Shown one piece after another: positions 27,854 through 38,470 of a stretch of DNA of 38,599 nt (within the stretch, counting starts at the first letter, position 1; each line of letters starts with the position of its first letter). Made by a program: the position numbers and the translations under genes. The stretch covers positions 21,026 through 59,624 of the forward strand of contig JAMYWO010000132.1 of the NCBI GenBank assembly GCA_024220525.1. The letters are read 5' to 3'. This DNA is from Cochliopodium minus (lineage: Eukaryota > Discosea > Himatismenida > Cochliopodiidae). The notes below the pieces were generated by a model that was given only the letters and a program-made list of their open reading frames with translations, did not search any database and was not told the origin of the DNA.

Positions 27854-28395
27854 NNNNNNNNNNNNNNNNNNNNNNNNNNNNNNNNNNNNNNNNNNNNNNN
27901 NNNNNNNNNNNNNNNNNNNNNNNNNNNNNNNNNNNNNNNNNNNNNNNNNNNNNNNNNNNNNNNNNNNNNNNNNNNNNNNNNNNNNNNNNNNNNNNNNNNN
28001 NNNNNNNNNNNNNNNNNNNNNNNNNNNNNNNNNNNNNNNNNNNNNNNNNNNNNNNNNNNNNNNNNNNNNNNNNNNNNNNNNNNNNNNNNNNNNNNNNNNN
28101 NNNNNNNNNNNNNNNNNNNNNNNNNNNNNNNNNNNNNNNNNNNNNNNNNNNNNNNNNNNNNNNNNNNNNNNNNNNNNNNNNNNNNNNNNNNNNNNNNNNN
28201 NNNNNNNNNNNNNNNNNNNNNNNNNNNNNNNNNNNNNNNNNNNNNNNNNNNNNNNNNNNNNNNNNNNNNNNNNNNNNNNNNNNNNNNNNNNNNNNNNNNN
28301 NNNNNNNNNNNNNNNNNNNNNNNNNNNNNNNNNNNNNNNNNNNNNNNNNNNNNNNNNNNNNNNNNNNNNNNNNNNNNNNNNNNNNNNNNNNNNNN
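27854..28395. other. Assembly gap (542 N)
   Basis: Unknown sequence. It must contain the 3' half of the helicase gene and possibly the 5' exon of the NDR kinase gene, so its true size is probably different. Confidence 0.98.
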
Positions 28396-28412
28396 TTTTT
28401 TATCGTGTTAAA

Positions 28413-28442
28413 AATATGTGTCTGGAGGTCCAGACACATATT
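28413..28442. repeat. 30-bp near-perfect palindrome
   Basis: Arms 28413-28426 (AATATGTGTCTGGA) and 28429-28442 are perfect 14-bp inverted repeats around a GG centre. The GTCTGGA/TCCAGAC core stands out in A/T-only surroundings. It could form a hairpin or be a protein-binding palindrome or transposon-end remnant; no open frame uses it. Confidence 0.85.
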
Positions 28443-28794
28443 AAAAAAGAAAAAAAAATTTCCCCTTATGTTGTAACTAAAATTTATTTTTATGAATAAT
28501 ATTTAAAAACACCATCAAAATAGTTAAATGAAAATTTCTATGATAAATTAACCCTTATATCAGATTTATCCAAGATAAAAATGAAATAAATCATTCATAA
28601 ATAAAGGATAATGAAAATTTTTTTGTAACATAAAATTTTATATCTCCTATCTTTTGGAGAATAAGTATTGTTGATAAACAAATTATAAAAGTTGAATTAA
28701 TTAATTTGAAAAATTTAACAAGAATATTTAAAGGATGATTTTCAATATTTAAAATCTTTCAACTTTTTTTTTTCTTAAAAAAAAAAAAACAAAG
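28443..28794. other. Upstream region or first intron of NDR kinase gene
   Basis: A/T-rich sequence of 352 bp ending in a T-rich/A-rich tract and an AAAG acceptor. No convincing first coding exon could be found, so the kinase start lies here unrecognised or inside the gap. Confidence 0.5.
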
Positions 28795-31700
28795 CATTGA
28801 AAGACAAAGTAAAAGCGTACAAAAAGTATCTATACGAATACTACTGCGGCCTCTTCATCTACCTGCAAGACCGCAAAGAAAGGTTCAACAAAATCTCCTC
28901 CAAAATAAACATCCTCCCGCTTAACGAAGCAAAGAACACCATGTTAGCACATTACACCAAAGAAACGAATTTTCTCAGGCAGAAGAGGAGGAAGATGAGG
29001 ATGGGCGAGTTCGAAATTTTGGCGCTTCTTGGCAAGGGTTCTTTTGGGTGTGTTTATTTGTCTAGGAAGGTTGACACTGGCGAGATTTTGGCTCTCAAAA
29101 AGATGGAGAAGGCCAATTTTGATAAACAAAATAAGGTGATTATTTTTTTAAAATTTTTATTATGTATTAATTTAATTTTTAATTTTTAATTTTTTTAATT
29201 TAGATTTTTTTATTTTTTATTTTATTTTTGTTAAAATTTTTTGATTTTTATTTTTATTTGATTTATTTTTATATATTATTAAAAAAAATTTTATTTTTTT
29301 TGTTATTTTGTAGGTGAGAGTGATGAGAGAAAAGAAGATTTTGTCTAAAGTTGATTCAGATTGGCTCATCAAACTTTCTTACTCCTTTCAAGATCCTCAT
29401 TACTTGTATTTGGCAATGGTAAAATTAAAATTGATTAAAAATTTAAAAAATTGATTAATTAAAAACAAAAAAATAAAATAAAAAATAAAAAATAAATAAA
29501 ATAAAAATAAATAAAAAATAAATCAAAAATAAATCAAAATTAAAATTAAAAAAATTATTTTGGTAGGAATACATTCCGGGAGGGGATTTGAGATCTTTGC
29601 TTACTACTGTTGGAACTTTGGACGAAGACACCGCAAAGTGGTATTTGGTCGAAATGATATGTTCAGTTGTAGCTTTACATAGTTTGGGGTTTAAAACAAT
29701 TTTAATTAAAATTAATATTAAACAAAATTTAAAAATAAATAATTCGTTAAAATTAAATTTAAAAATAATTAAAATAATTTAAATTTTAAAAAAAAAATTA
29801 TAAAAAATTATTAAAACAAAAAATTATTAAATTAAATAATTCATTAAAATTAAATTTAAAAATAATTAAAATGATGAAAATAATAAAAATATTAAAATAA
29901 ATAATTCATTAAAAATATTAAATAATAAAGAATTATAAAATATTAACAAATAATTCATTAAAATAAAATTTAAAACCTTGATGAAAATAATTAATAAAAA
30001 ATTATTTGAAATAAAATATTTATTAAAAAAATAAAAAGTTTTTGACAGTTAATTAAAAATTATTAAAAAAACTGTTTGAGTATTCAAAAAATAATTAAAC
30101 ATTTTTTTTTTTTAGATACACTCATAGAGACTTAAAGCCAGAAAATTTCTTGATAGACAGCCAAGGGCATATTAAGTTAGGAGACTTTGGTTTGAGCAAA
30201 GAAGGTCTCAAAAATCATTACAAAGACACTTTGAGTTACAAGGGTCTCAATTTGAACACTTTGCAGAAACTCGATTACAAAACGAGATTGTTTTCTTACC
30301 AGAAGGGAAAAAGCAAGTATCACAGTGTTGTTGGTTCTCCTGATTATATGGCTGTTGAGATTTTGAGAGGAGAGGAAGGGTAAACCATAATTTTTTATCT
30401 TTTTATTTTTTTATTTTTTTATTTTTTTTGTATCTTTTTCAATAAATTTATTTTCTTTTTTCATTTTATTTTTTTTATTTTATTTTTTTATTTTTTTCAT
30501 TTCCTTATTTTTACTGTCAAAAAATCTATTCATTTATTTACATTTTTTTTATTTGTTTTTATTTTATTTTTATTTTAGTTTTATTTTAGTTTTATTTTAT
30601 TTTTATTTTTTTTTTATTTTTTTTTTATTTTTTTTTTATTTTTTTTTTTTTGTCATAGTTATGACGAAAAAGTGGATTTTTGGTGTATAGGAGTGATTTT
30701 TTACGAGATGTTGGCCAGCTTGCCTCCTTTCTACGCAGAGAACCCCATGATAGTGTACAACAACATTCTGGACTTTTCCAACACCCTCGAGTTTCCTGAG
30801 CTTGAAAACGAAGAAGGTGAAGTTCTTCCTTGTATGTCCAAAGAAGCTTGGGTAAAAAAAAATATTCAAAAAAAAATTTTAAATTTTAAAAAAAAATTTA
30901 TTTAAATAAAAAATAAAAAAAATAAAAGATAAAAATATTTTATTTTTAAAATTAAATTAAAAATTAAATAAAAATAATTATTTTTAAAAATTAATTTGTA
31001 AGAATGAAAAATAATAATAAAAATAAATTTGAAATTAAAATTGAAATAAGCAAAAAAAAATTGAAAAAAATGTTTAATTTAAAAAATATTTAATTTTAAA
31101 AATATTTGATTTTAAAAAATATTTGATTTTAAAAATATTTGATTTTAAAAAATTTTTGATCCCAAAAAATATTTTAAAAAAATTTAATTGTAAATTTTTT
31201 TTATGATAAAGGAATTCATCTTGATGTTGGTTTGTGAGCCAGAGAAAAGACTTTCTTCACTTAAAGAGTTTAAGAACCATGATTATTTGAAGGAAATAGA
31301 TTTCCATAAGATCAGATCTCAAGAGCCTCCCTTCGTTCCCAAACTCGAAGATGAAACTGATACTTCTTATTTCTCTCAATTCACCGACATTGATGTAAAG
31401 GTAAATAAAAAAAAATAAAAAATTGAAGATTATTTAATAAATCCAAAATAAAATAAAATTAAAAAATAAAAATTAAAAAAATTAAAAATGTAAAGTCAAA
31501 ATATAAATGTAAATATAAATAATTAAAAAAAAAATTGAAGATTATTTAATAAATCCAAAATAAAAAAAAAATTAATAAACAAAAAATACATTAAAATTTA
31601 AAATTTAAAATAAAAATAAATTAAAACCAAAATAAAAAAAAATCAAATGAAATAAATAATAAATAAAAGGAAATAAAAAAAAAAACAAAAATTCAAAAAA

Positions 31701-31975
31701 ACTGAATTAAAATTAAAAATATAAAATTAATTGAATATATTTTTATAAAAATATAAATAAAATTAAAAATGTGAAGTAAAATTAATTTAAAATTTTCTTT
31801 CTAGAATGAATTAGAGCGAGATGAGTCTCATCAACATTCAATGGACCATTTGATTTCTTCTTCTCCTTGTATGTTCGATCCCAACAGGATGGCGGGGTTC
31901 ACTTGGAAGAAGTTTGAGGAGAAGCAGCTATCTGTCACTCCCAACTCAAATTGTATATCAGATGATCACAACTGA
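28795..31975 (+). CDS. NDR/LATS-type AGC protein kinase (5' end missing)
   Basis: Exons 28795-29135, 29314-29418, 29567-29688, 30116-30379, 30659-30851, 31212-31400 and 31805-31975 give 460 visible residues. The N-terminal ~60 residues ([20 protein letters not shown]) resemble the NDR regulatory region that binds MOB co-activators, followed by [12 protein letters not shown]. Catalytic features: [10 protein letters not shown] loop, ALKK lysine, HRDLKPEN loop, DFG, then a long basic insert and [10 protein letters not shown], equivalent to the NDR activation site STVGTPDYIA. The APE motif reads AVE. DFWCIGV follows. The C-terminus has a hydrophobic motif GFTWKKFEE whose Thr matches the upstream-kinase phosphosite. 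Role: Hippo/NDR-pathway kinase controlling morphology, cytokinesis or growth (family knowledge). The first exon begins at an acceptor with no ATG, so the N-terminus is incomplete. Introns of 427, 360 and 404 nt are A/T low-complexity and otherwise empty. Confidence 0.9.
31083..31160. repeat. Intronic tandem repeat, about 16-bp unit
   Basis: About five imperfect copies of a TTTGATTTTAAAAATA unit lie inside the intron of the NDR kinase gene between 30852 and 31211. Confidence 0.7.
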
Positions 31976-32172
31976 GCATCTTAACTTATAAACATAAATC
32001 CTTCTACCTTATTTTTTTTGTCAAATAAACTAAAAACTTTTTAAATTATTTTTTTTCCATTAATTTTTTGAATTTAAATTAATAAAAATAAAAAAACATT
32101 TAATTCATAAAATATATTTCAAGAAAATTTAATTATCTTCAAGAATAAAATCAAATATTTTTCTAGGATGGG

Positions 32173-32721
32173 TTAAAATTTAAAATCTTCAATTTTCTTG
32201 ACAACTTCCTTCAACTTGTCGGTAGTTTCATAGGTATTTTCTTCCAACTTGTAATACCAAGTAAAAAACTTGAGGATATAACTCAAATCATTTTTTTTTG
32301 TTGAGGATTTCCTATTTAGATGGACAAATTCTTCCAAAAAAAAATCAATTTGTGGGATAAAAAGTTCACTAGCAACAAATTGTGAAACCGAATGAAAATC
32401 TTCCATGTAAGGAAAAAGTCTTCTAAGTCCTCTTTTATCGTTGTTGTTCATGGAGACTTCTAATGTTTGTTTCCTATTCTCCATATCCTTTCTATCGATA
32501 ACTTGTTGATCACAAAAAGCAAGTAGTTTTGGATCATTTCTGAAGCGATTTTTAAATTCTTTTCTCTCGTTTCTCCTTTGAATTCTTTGAATGTTTCTCC
32601 TCTGAATATCTTGTCTTTTCATTTTTTCTTGCATTTCTTTTTCTCCTTCTTCAATTTCGTTGAGTTCTTGCAAAATACTTTTTCTTTTTAGTGTGACATT
32701 TCTTTGAGGAAGGTTTTTCAT
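32173..32721 (-). CDS. Hypothetical basic coiled-coil protein (182 aa)
   Basis: Single exon. The ATG at 32721 sits directly after a long A-run on the coding strand. Residues 1-75 are highly charged and probably helical (KRKSILQELNEIEEGEKEMQ..., then Arg/Gln-rich RRNIQRIQRRNERKEFK). The C-terminal half is more globular, with aromatic residues (RLFPYMEDFHSVSQF, ILKFFTWYYKLEE). I do not recognise the family. It is tail-to-tail with the NDR kinase gene (197 bp apart) and head-to-head with the DP gene, sharing 365 bp of upstream DNA that contains E2F-like sites. If those act in both directions, it would be a cell-cycle gene (inference). Codon composition and lack of stops over 183 codons support a real gene. 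Confidence 0.65.
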   Translation of the reverse strand: MKNLPQRNVTLKRKSILQELNEIEEGEKEMQEKMKRQDIQRRNIQRIQRRNERKEFKNRFRNDPKLLAFCDQQVIDRKDMENRKQTLEVSMNNNDKRGLRRLFPYMEDFHSVSQFVASELFIPQIDFFLEEFVHLNRKSSTKKNDLSYILKFFTWYYKLEENTYETTDKLKEVVKKIEDFKF

Positions 32722-33086
32722 TTTTTTTTTTTTTTTTTTAGAATTCAAAGTATTTAATTTTTTTAATTTATTAATTTCAAAACATTTGAAAATTCAATTT
32801 TTAAATCACATTTATCAATTTATTATTCAGACTTAATTAGTTTTTTTCATTTTCCATGAATGCTTTTATACGAGAGTTTTGTAGAATCTAATAGCTTCAA
32901 TTTGGTTTGGATTAGAGATTAGACTCACAGAGAAAAATATTTTTTTCTTTTAAAAAGTTTGTCAAAATATTATTTATCAATTGATTCCCTTTTGTAAATG
33001 CGCCAAATATTTTATTTCAAAATGGCGCATTTAATAATTATTTTTATTCTTCAAATATAAATACAAAAAAAAAAAACTGTTGTGAT
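32722..33086. promoter_or_regulatory. Divergent promoter with inverted E2F-like sites
   Basis: TAAATGCGCCA at 32995-33005 and TGGCGCATTTA at 33023-33033 are perfect 11-bp inverted repeats, 17 bp apart. The first contains GCGCCAAA (reverse of TTTGGCGC), an E2F/DP-type core; these are nearly the only G+C clusters in the region. TATAAATA follows at 33056-33063, 24 bp before the DP start codon. Layout suggests E2F/DP binding upstream of a TATA box in a gene that itself encodes DP. Confidence 0.7.
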
Positions 33087-34611
33087 ATGGATAACAACAT
33101 CCAGAATTTCTTCTTCAATTCATTGAATAATGATTCCAATATCAGCGAGATAGCCAAAGAGTCAGGCTTCATAAACAATTTCATCCCTGTCAAAAATGAT
33201 CTTTTGGAGAAAGTGGATAACCTGAAAAGAAATCAATTGGAGAATGGAAGAAAGAGAAAGAAAAAGAGTGCTCCAAAGTAAAAAATAAATATATTTTTTT
33301 ATTGTGAGAAATAATTGAAATAAAAAAATGTTAAGAAACATATAAATGGATGTAGATATATGATCACATTTTTAATCATATAGATTCATTAAATTTATAA
33401 TTAAGGGAGGATATTTATATATTTTTGAAGAATATATAATATTAATCGGGATATTCTATATGCAATGACATAATCCAAATATACGTCTCATATCCAATAT
33501 ATCTCCATAATCATTCTCATCCAAATTTTGAATCAATATCGCTGAATATTTTACTCTCATAAATAAAATTTTTAAATTTTTTAAATTTTTTTTTTGATAG
33601 AACAGAACCACAGAAAAAAGTCCGACAAGAAAAATCATTGACAGGATTAAAACCATTGAGTTTGATGATATGCAAGAAAGTAGAACAACAAGGTAAAAAA
33701 AAATTTTTTTTAAATTTTTTTTCTCTGAAATAATAAAATAAAAAAAAATTTTTTTTAATAATCCAGGAGTTGTGGGCTATCACAATGTTGCAAATGAACT
33801 TATCAGCGAAGTAAAAGAATCTTTATCCAAACAAAAAACCCCAAGCGAAAAAAAAGATGACAGTAACAAATATATTTTTAATTTTTGTTTTGAATTATTT
33901 TCTGAATTTATTTTTTTAATTTTTTTTTTAATTTTTTTTAAATAAAAAATTTTTTTTTTGAAGTAAATTTTTTTTTTTTTAGAAGAAAAAGCACCTTTGA
34001 AGCCTGGTGAGAAGAAAAAAAAGGGTTCAGAGACAAAAGACAATGATAAAGAAGGAAAAAATATCAGAAGAAGAATCTATGGTTGCCAAAAATTTAATTA
34101 TTAATTTTTTTCCATTTTATTTTTTTATTTTTTATTTTTTTATTTTTATTTTTATTTTTTATTTTTTTATTTTTATTTTTTTATTTTTATCTTTTTTAAT
34201 TTTTTTGCTAAAAATAGATGCTGTAAATGTATTGCAAGCATTGGGGTATTTATATTTTTTTTAATCTTTTTTATTTTTTTTTTACTTTAATTTTTTTTTT
34301 TAGAATCATAAATAAAACTAAAAATGAAATAAAATGGGTAATTAAAAGTTTTAATTTCTAAATTTATATTATTTTTTCAATATTTTTTTATTTTTATTTT
34401 TATTTTTAAATATTTTTTTATTTCATTTTTTTTTATTTTTTTTTTAAAATTGATTTTTAAATAAAAGATCGGATTACCAGAGACCGAGCTCAATAAAAAG
34501 CTTGAAGATTTGACAGACGAAGTGAAGAGTAGGACAGAAAGAATTGAGAAGAAGAAAGCTTATCTTAGAGATTCTGAAATACAACTAAACTCGTATAAAA
34601 GTAAAAAATAA
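33087..34611 (+). CDS. DP-type E2F dimerisation partner transcription factor (227 aa)
   Basis: Exons 33087-33277, 33601-33692, 33767-33862, 33983-34081, 34218-34245, 34304-34337 and 34468-34611 total 684 nt. The DNA-binding winged helix is split over exons 2-6: TGLKPLSLMICKKVEQQGVV, GYHNVANELISEV, then KNIRRRIYDAVNVLQALG, IINKTKNEIKWIGLP. This is the DP rather than E2F form (compare KGLRHFSMKVCEKVQ...SYNEVADEL, KNIRRRVYDALNVLMA, IISKEKKEIKWIGLP). The RRRIYD recognition helix is intact. A Lys/Glu-rich insert of about 25 residues (KDDKEEKAPLKPGEKKKK region) enlarges the loop before that helix. After the wing comes a leucine/charged helix (ELNKKLEDLTDEVKSRTERI) for E2F dimerisation. The protein stops soon after, so the C-terminal part of animal DPs is absent. 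Residues 1-64 end in a basic GRKRKKKSAPK likely to be a nuclear signal. The apparent stop after exon 1 is skipped by a GTAAAA donor. Confidence 0.88.
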
Positions 34612-34641
34612 AAAAAAAAAAACAATAAAAATAAAAATAAA

Positions 34642-34792
34642 TAAAAAATTTCAAATAAAAAATTTCAAATAAAAAATTTGAAATAAAAAATTTGAAATAA
34701 AAAATTTGAAATAAAAAATAAAAAATAAAAAATAAAAAATTTGAAATAAAAAATTTGAAATAAAAAATAAAAATTTGAAATGAAAAATAAAA
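34642..34792. repeat. 14-bp minisatellite between convergent genes
   Basis: Copies of AAATAAAAAATTTG and near variants (ending TTTC) run between the 3' ends of the DP and RasGEF genes. The rest of 34612-34954 is A/T low complexity with no gene seen; both polyadenylation regions must lie here. Confidence 0.8.
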
Positions 34793-34954
34793 AATAATAA
34801 ATAAAAATAAAAATTTAAAAACTTTTTCAAAAAAATAAAAGATTACTGTCTTGCAAATTTTATTATTTTTTTAATAAAAAAATGTAAAATTTTAATCAAT
34901 AAAAATAAAAATAATAAAATAAAAATAAGAATAAATTCTAAATGGAAAATAAAA

Positions 34955-37900
34955 TTAAAATTTTTTATTTTTTTTTACTCTCATAGCTTTCAAACAACGC
35001 GTCTCCATTTTGCTAATGCTTTTGTTGAACATGGCCTCACTTTCTGGGATGAAGGTGGGAGGCTTCCATGTCTGCTTGATGTGGGAAATGTCCACCGACT
35101 CTCTGGAGTGAGAAGAGTTAGTTTCTTCCAAGAATTCGTCGCTGACATCTTCGTTTTCAAAACCTTTTAAAATGCAAATAAAAAATTAAAAAAATTAAAA
35201 AAAAAAAATAAAAATAAAAATAAAAAAATAAAAATAAAAAAATAAAAATAAAAAAAATAAAAATAAAAAAATTAAATAAATAAAAAAATAAAAATTTTTG
35301 AAAACTTTTGAACAATTATCAAAAAAATACCTTCTATTATTGAAAACTCATCTTCGTCGCTTATTACGTCGAAAGATGATGTGTTCTCGCCACTTTCTGA
35401 GAAAATGTTGACAGAGCTTTTCATCGACTTATATCTAATAAAAATATGTAAATAAAATGAAAAAAATAAATGAAAAAAAATTTAAAAAAAATTTAAAAAA
35501 AATTTAAAAAAAATAATGAAAATTTTATTAGATTTTTTTTTTACCTTCTAAATGATTTAGAAAGCGTTTGAACAGATTCGTCAAACTTGGAGATGGTGAC
35601 TTTGGTGTTTTGGTCGACCTTGTCGATGAGCTTGGAGAGCATGAGGATGTGGTTGGATTTGGAGATGATGTCGAGGATCACGGAGGTTTCTACGAACATG
35701 TTCTTGTTGAGGAGGTAGATCTTTGAGTTGACTTTGAGCTGCATGCTGTGAATCACAAACTATAAATGAAAAATAAAATGATTAAAAAAAATAAATTAGT
35801 TCCATTATAATTTAAGATTAAAAAAAACTAAAAATAAAAAATAAAATGATTGAAAAAAAAGATGAAAAAATTTTGGAAAAAAAGTTCAAAAATAAAATTT
35901 AAATAAAATTAAAATATTTAATTTAAAATTAAAAATAATTAATTTAAAATTAAAAATAATTAATTTAAAATAAAATTAAAATGATGAAATAGAAAATTGT
36001 GAAAAATTACTTTCAATTTGTTAGCGAGCCATTCTTTCAGGGAGCTCTTCTTGTATTCAGGACAAATCTTCTTGGAGAGATATTGCATGTTGGGTTTGAA
36101 AGAGTCATTCATGAAAGAATAGAGCTCCTTCAAGTCATGCGTGTCCTCATCGATGAAAGGCAAGATGTTCTGGATCTGCTGGTCAATAGGTTTGAAAGTG
36201 TCCTCATTAGAAGAAGCCTGATTAAGGTTGTTCAAGTAAGTGAGAAGCTGGTTCTTCTGCTCCTTGATGGTTTGAAGGCGGAAAGAAAGTTCCTTCAACT
36301 TTTTCTTGATCTCGGTCTCCTCCTCGGTGATCTTTTCGAGTTTGACTTGAACTTCTTTGCTTGAATTGGAGTTCTCCTGCTTCGACGTTTTCTTGACGTT
36401 CTCGAGCTCTTTGATCTCTTTGGTTTTGTTCTCCTTTGATTCGAAGATGATATTCTTGAGCGTGTTAAAAACACTTTCTACGATGGGGTTGGAGTTTTCG
36501 TTGGTGAGAAGAGAGAAGTTTTTGACGAGGGAGCTTCTTTCATCGGAGATGAGGTACTGCAAAGATGTGAACACCTTTGTCATCTCTTGTATGGTCTCCT
36601 CTACATTTTTCTCATCAATCACTTTTGGCTCGGTGAAGTTTTCTTGATCGTAAAGCTTGTGTTTGGCAGTGAAAGAAGTGAAGATGAGGGAAACTTTTTC
36701 TTTTTGTTCGGTGGTGAGACAGTTGATGTGTTTGCAGCAAATTTTAAGAAAGCTGATCATTGAGTTGAGTAACTTTTCGTCGTTGATAACACAAACCTCC
36801 TTCAAAAGGGATTTGAACACTTCCAACTCTTCTTCTTCAGGAAAATCTTGCAAAATCTTTTTGAAGAGGTAAGGCATAGCATTACTTTGGAAAAAAACTT
36901 CCGCGAATGAGAGAAAAGTGGTTTCGGTTGAAATGTCCTTCACATCAGACCGAAACTCCTCTATCCAACGTTTCCACACCTCTATTCTCTTCTTTCCAGT
37001 CATGAGAGATTGTTCCTCCAGTTTCATCAAAACCAACTTTTTACTTCTTGAAACCTTTGTGTGAGTAGAAATGTGGAAACTGTTCGAACTAAAGGTGTCT
37101 TCAATTTGTTCCATCGATGTCCCTTTCTTGATGGACTGAACGATGTTGTCAAGTTGAGATTCAGAGTAACCAGAAACGTAGTAAAGCTGTTGGAAGAGTT
37201 CCTCATTAACTGTGAAATTGTATTTGGTATCTTGGAACTTTTGGATCATTTTGACAGTGTTTACCCAAAACATTCTCTTTCTCATGTTGATCATCCCATT
37301 CGAAAATTTGTCTTTGTTTCCATCTCCAATGAAAGTCAAGTCTTGCAAATGTATTCCCAAAAAAGGAATACAAGGTGCATTCGTCTCTACACAAAGTCTC
37401 AAGCATGATCTGTACGGCGCTCCATTCTTTGTTGTAAAAAGGAGACTGAATTCATTAATTTTGTTCTCTTTTTTCTCTTTGACGACAAGCAAATTGGCGT
37501 TTTTAAGATTCATCAAAGGAACACTTTTGAGGGCAGCGAAAATACAACGTGAAGTGAAATAGTTGTTTTTAAGTTGGAGGTTTTCCAACAGCGAGACATA
37601 CTTTGAGTACCTCTTGTTTCTTTCTTTGGTGGTTTCGGAAGTGATGATGGAGTAGACAATCCAGGTGGAAAGAGCATTGAACCTCTGTGTCATTCTGTTG
37701 ACATTGGGCGCCAAATTTTCTCCCTCCACAATGGGTTTTGACCAATTCTGATTTTCAAACTCTGTAGGTGTGATGGAACCCAAAAGATAATGATCTATCA
37801 AGCATATTTGGTCTGCCAAAATCTCCACCTTTATTGTTGAAAACTGCTTCATGATGTCGGAACTGGTAGTAGAAACTGGTGGAGGTTTAGGATATGGTTG

Positions 37901-38470
37901 AATGTCTGCTGTAAGCAATTCTTTCAGCTCTTTGCTCTTTCTAAGCTTTATGATAAGAGAATTCATTTTTTCGAACAACTCAAAATTGTTAAACTCGTCG
38001 AAGACAGGTCTTCTCATCTTTAGCCAGAAGATCAGTACATTTGCCAGCTTCTCTGGGGTAACTCTATCATTACTTTTCGTTGCCCTTTCCAGTTTTAGGC
38101 TGAACTGTTCGAACAGTTCATTCGCTGTACAAAAAGATCTGTAACTCATTATAAAACAAGTAGAATATTCTCTATCATCGTGATACTCAACTAAATGATC
38201 CACCAAAGAAGCAAGTGTACCAGCTTTTACTGTTTTGGGAAATAACTTTTAGGAAAAATAGGTTAAAAAAAGAAATTATTTCATCACAAAGAAAAATTAC
38301 AGTATCAAACTTTAAGCTTGGGTTTTGTTCTAAATCCACGATGTGATAGAGCGAAAACCCACAAAAACAGAGTTGTGAAGACATTGGATCGGAAAGTAAT
38401 TTGATATGGTAAGGTGTCCTGAGTATTTCATCCTTTGAAATTTTTCCCCAAACGTGAACAAATCCGTTCT
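34955..38470 (-). CDS. RCC1-RasGEF protein (5' partial, 976 visible aa)
   Basis: Visible exons are 38470-38301, 38245-36011, 35759-35545, 35434-35331 and 35163-34955, all in phase. The first visible exon ends an RCC1-like repeat (NGFVHVWGKISKDEIL, then LCFCGFSLYHIVDL). The long exon begins with a RasGEF_N segment (VKAGTLASLVDHLVEYH; about residues 57-165) and continues with a RasGEF (Cdc25) catalytic domain (about 194-434). That domain includes WIVYSIITS, SRCIFAALKSVPLMNLKN, NGAPYRSCLR and APCIPFLGIHLQDLTFIGDG, so it should exchange GDP for GTP on a Ras-family protein. About 540 further residues have no domain I recognise, with a coiled coil near 680-740 (EEETEIKKKLKELSFRLQTI) and a Ser/acid-rich tail. 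The C-terminal end is uncertain: the frame stops at 34955 after a Lys-rich VKKNKKF, but GTAAAA at 34978 could be a donor. The start lies beyond the right edge. Confidence 0.88.

Noticed and set aside
28413-28442. Palindrome as an intrinsic transcription terminator
   Set aside because: Rho-independent terminators are bacterial, and the surrounding genes are intron-containing nuclear genes.
33087-33281. A 64-aa single-exon gene ending at TAA 33281
   Set aside because: A GTAAAA donor at 33278 joins in phase to 33601 and gives a complete DP protein, so the stop is intronic.
34986-35112. Plus-strand open stretch after a CTCATAG acceptor, which could be read as a last exon of the DP gene
   Set aside because: The minus strand of the same segment joins in phase to the RasGEF gene exons and has normal coding character, while the DP frame already ends at 34611.
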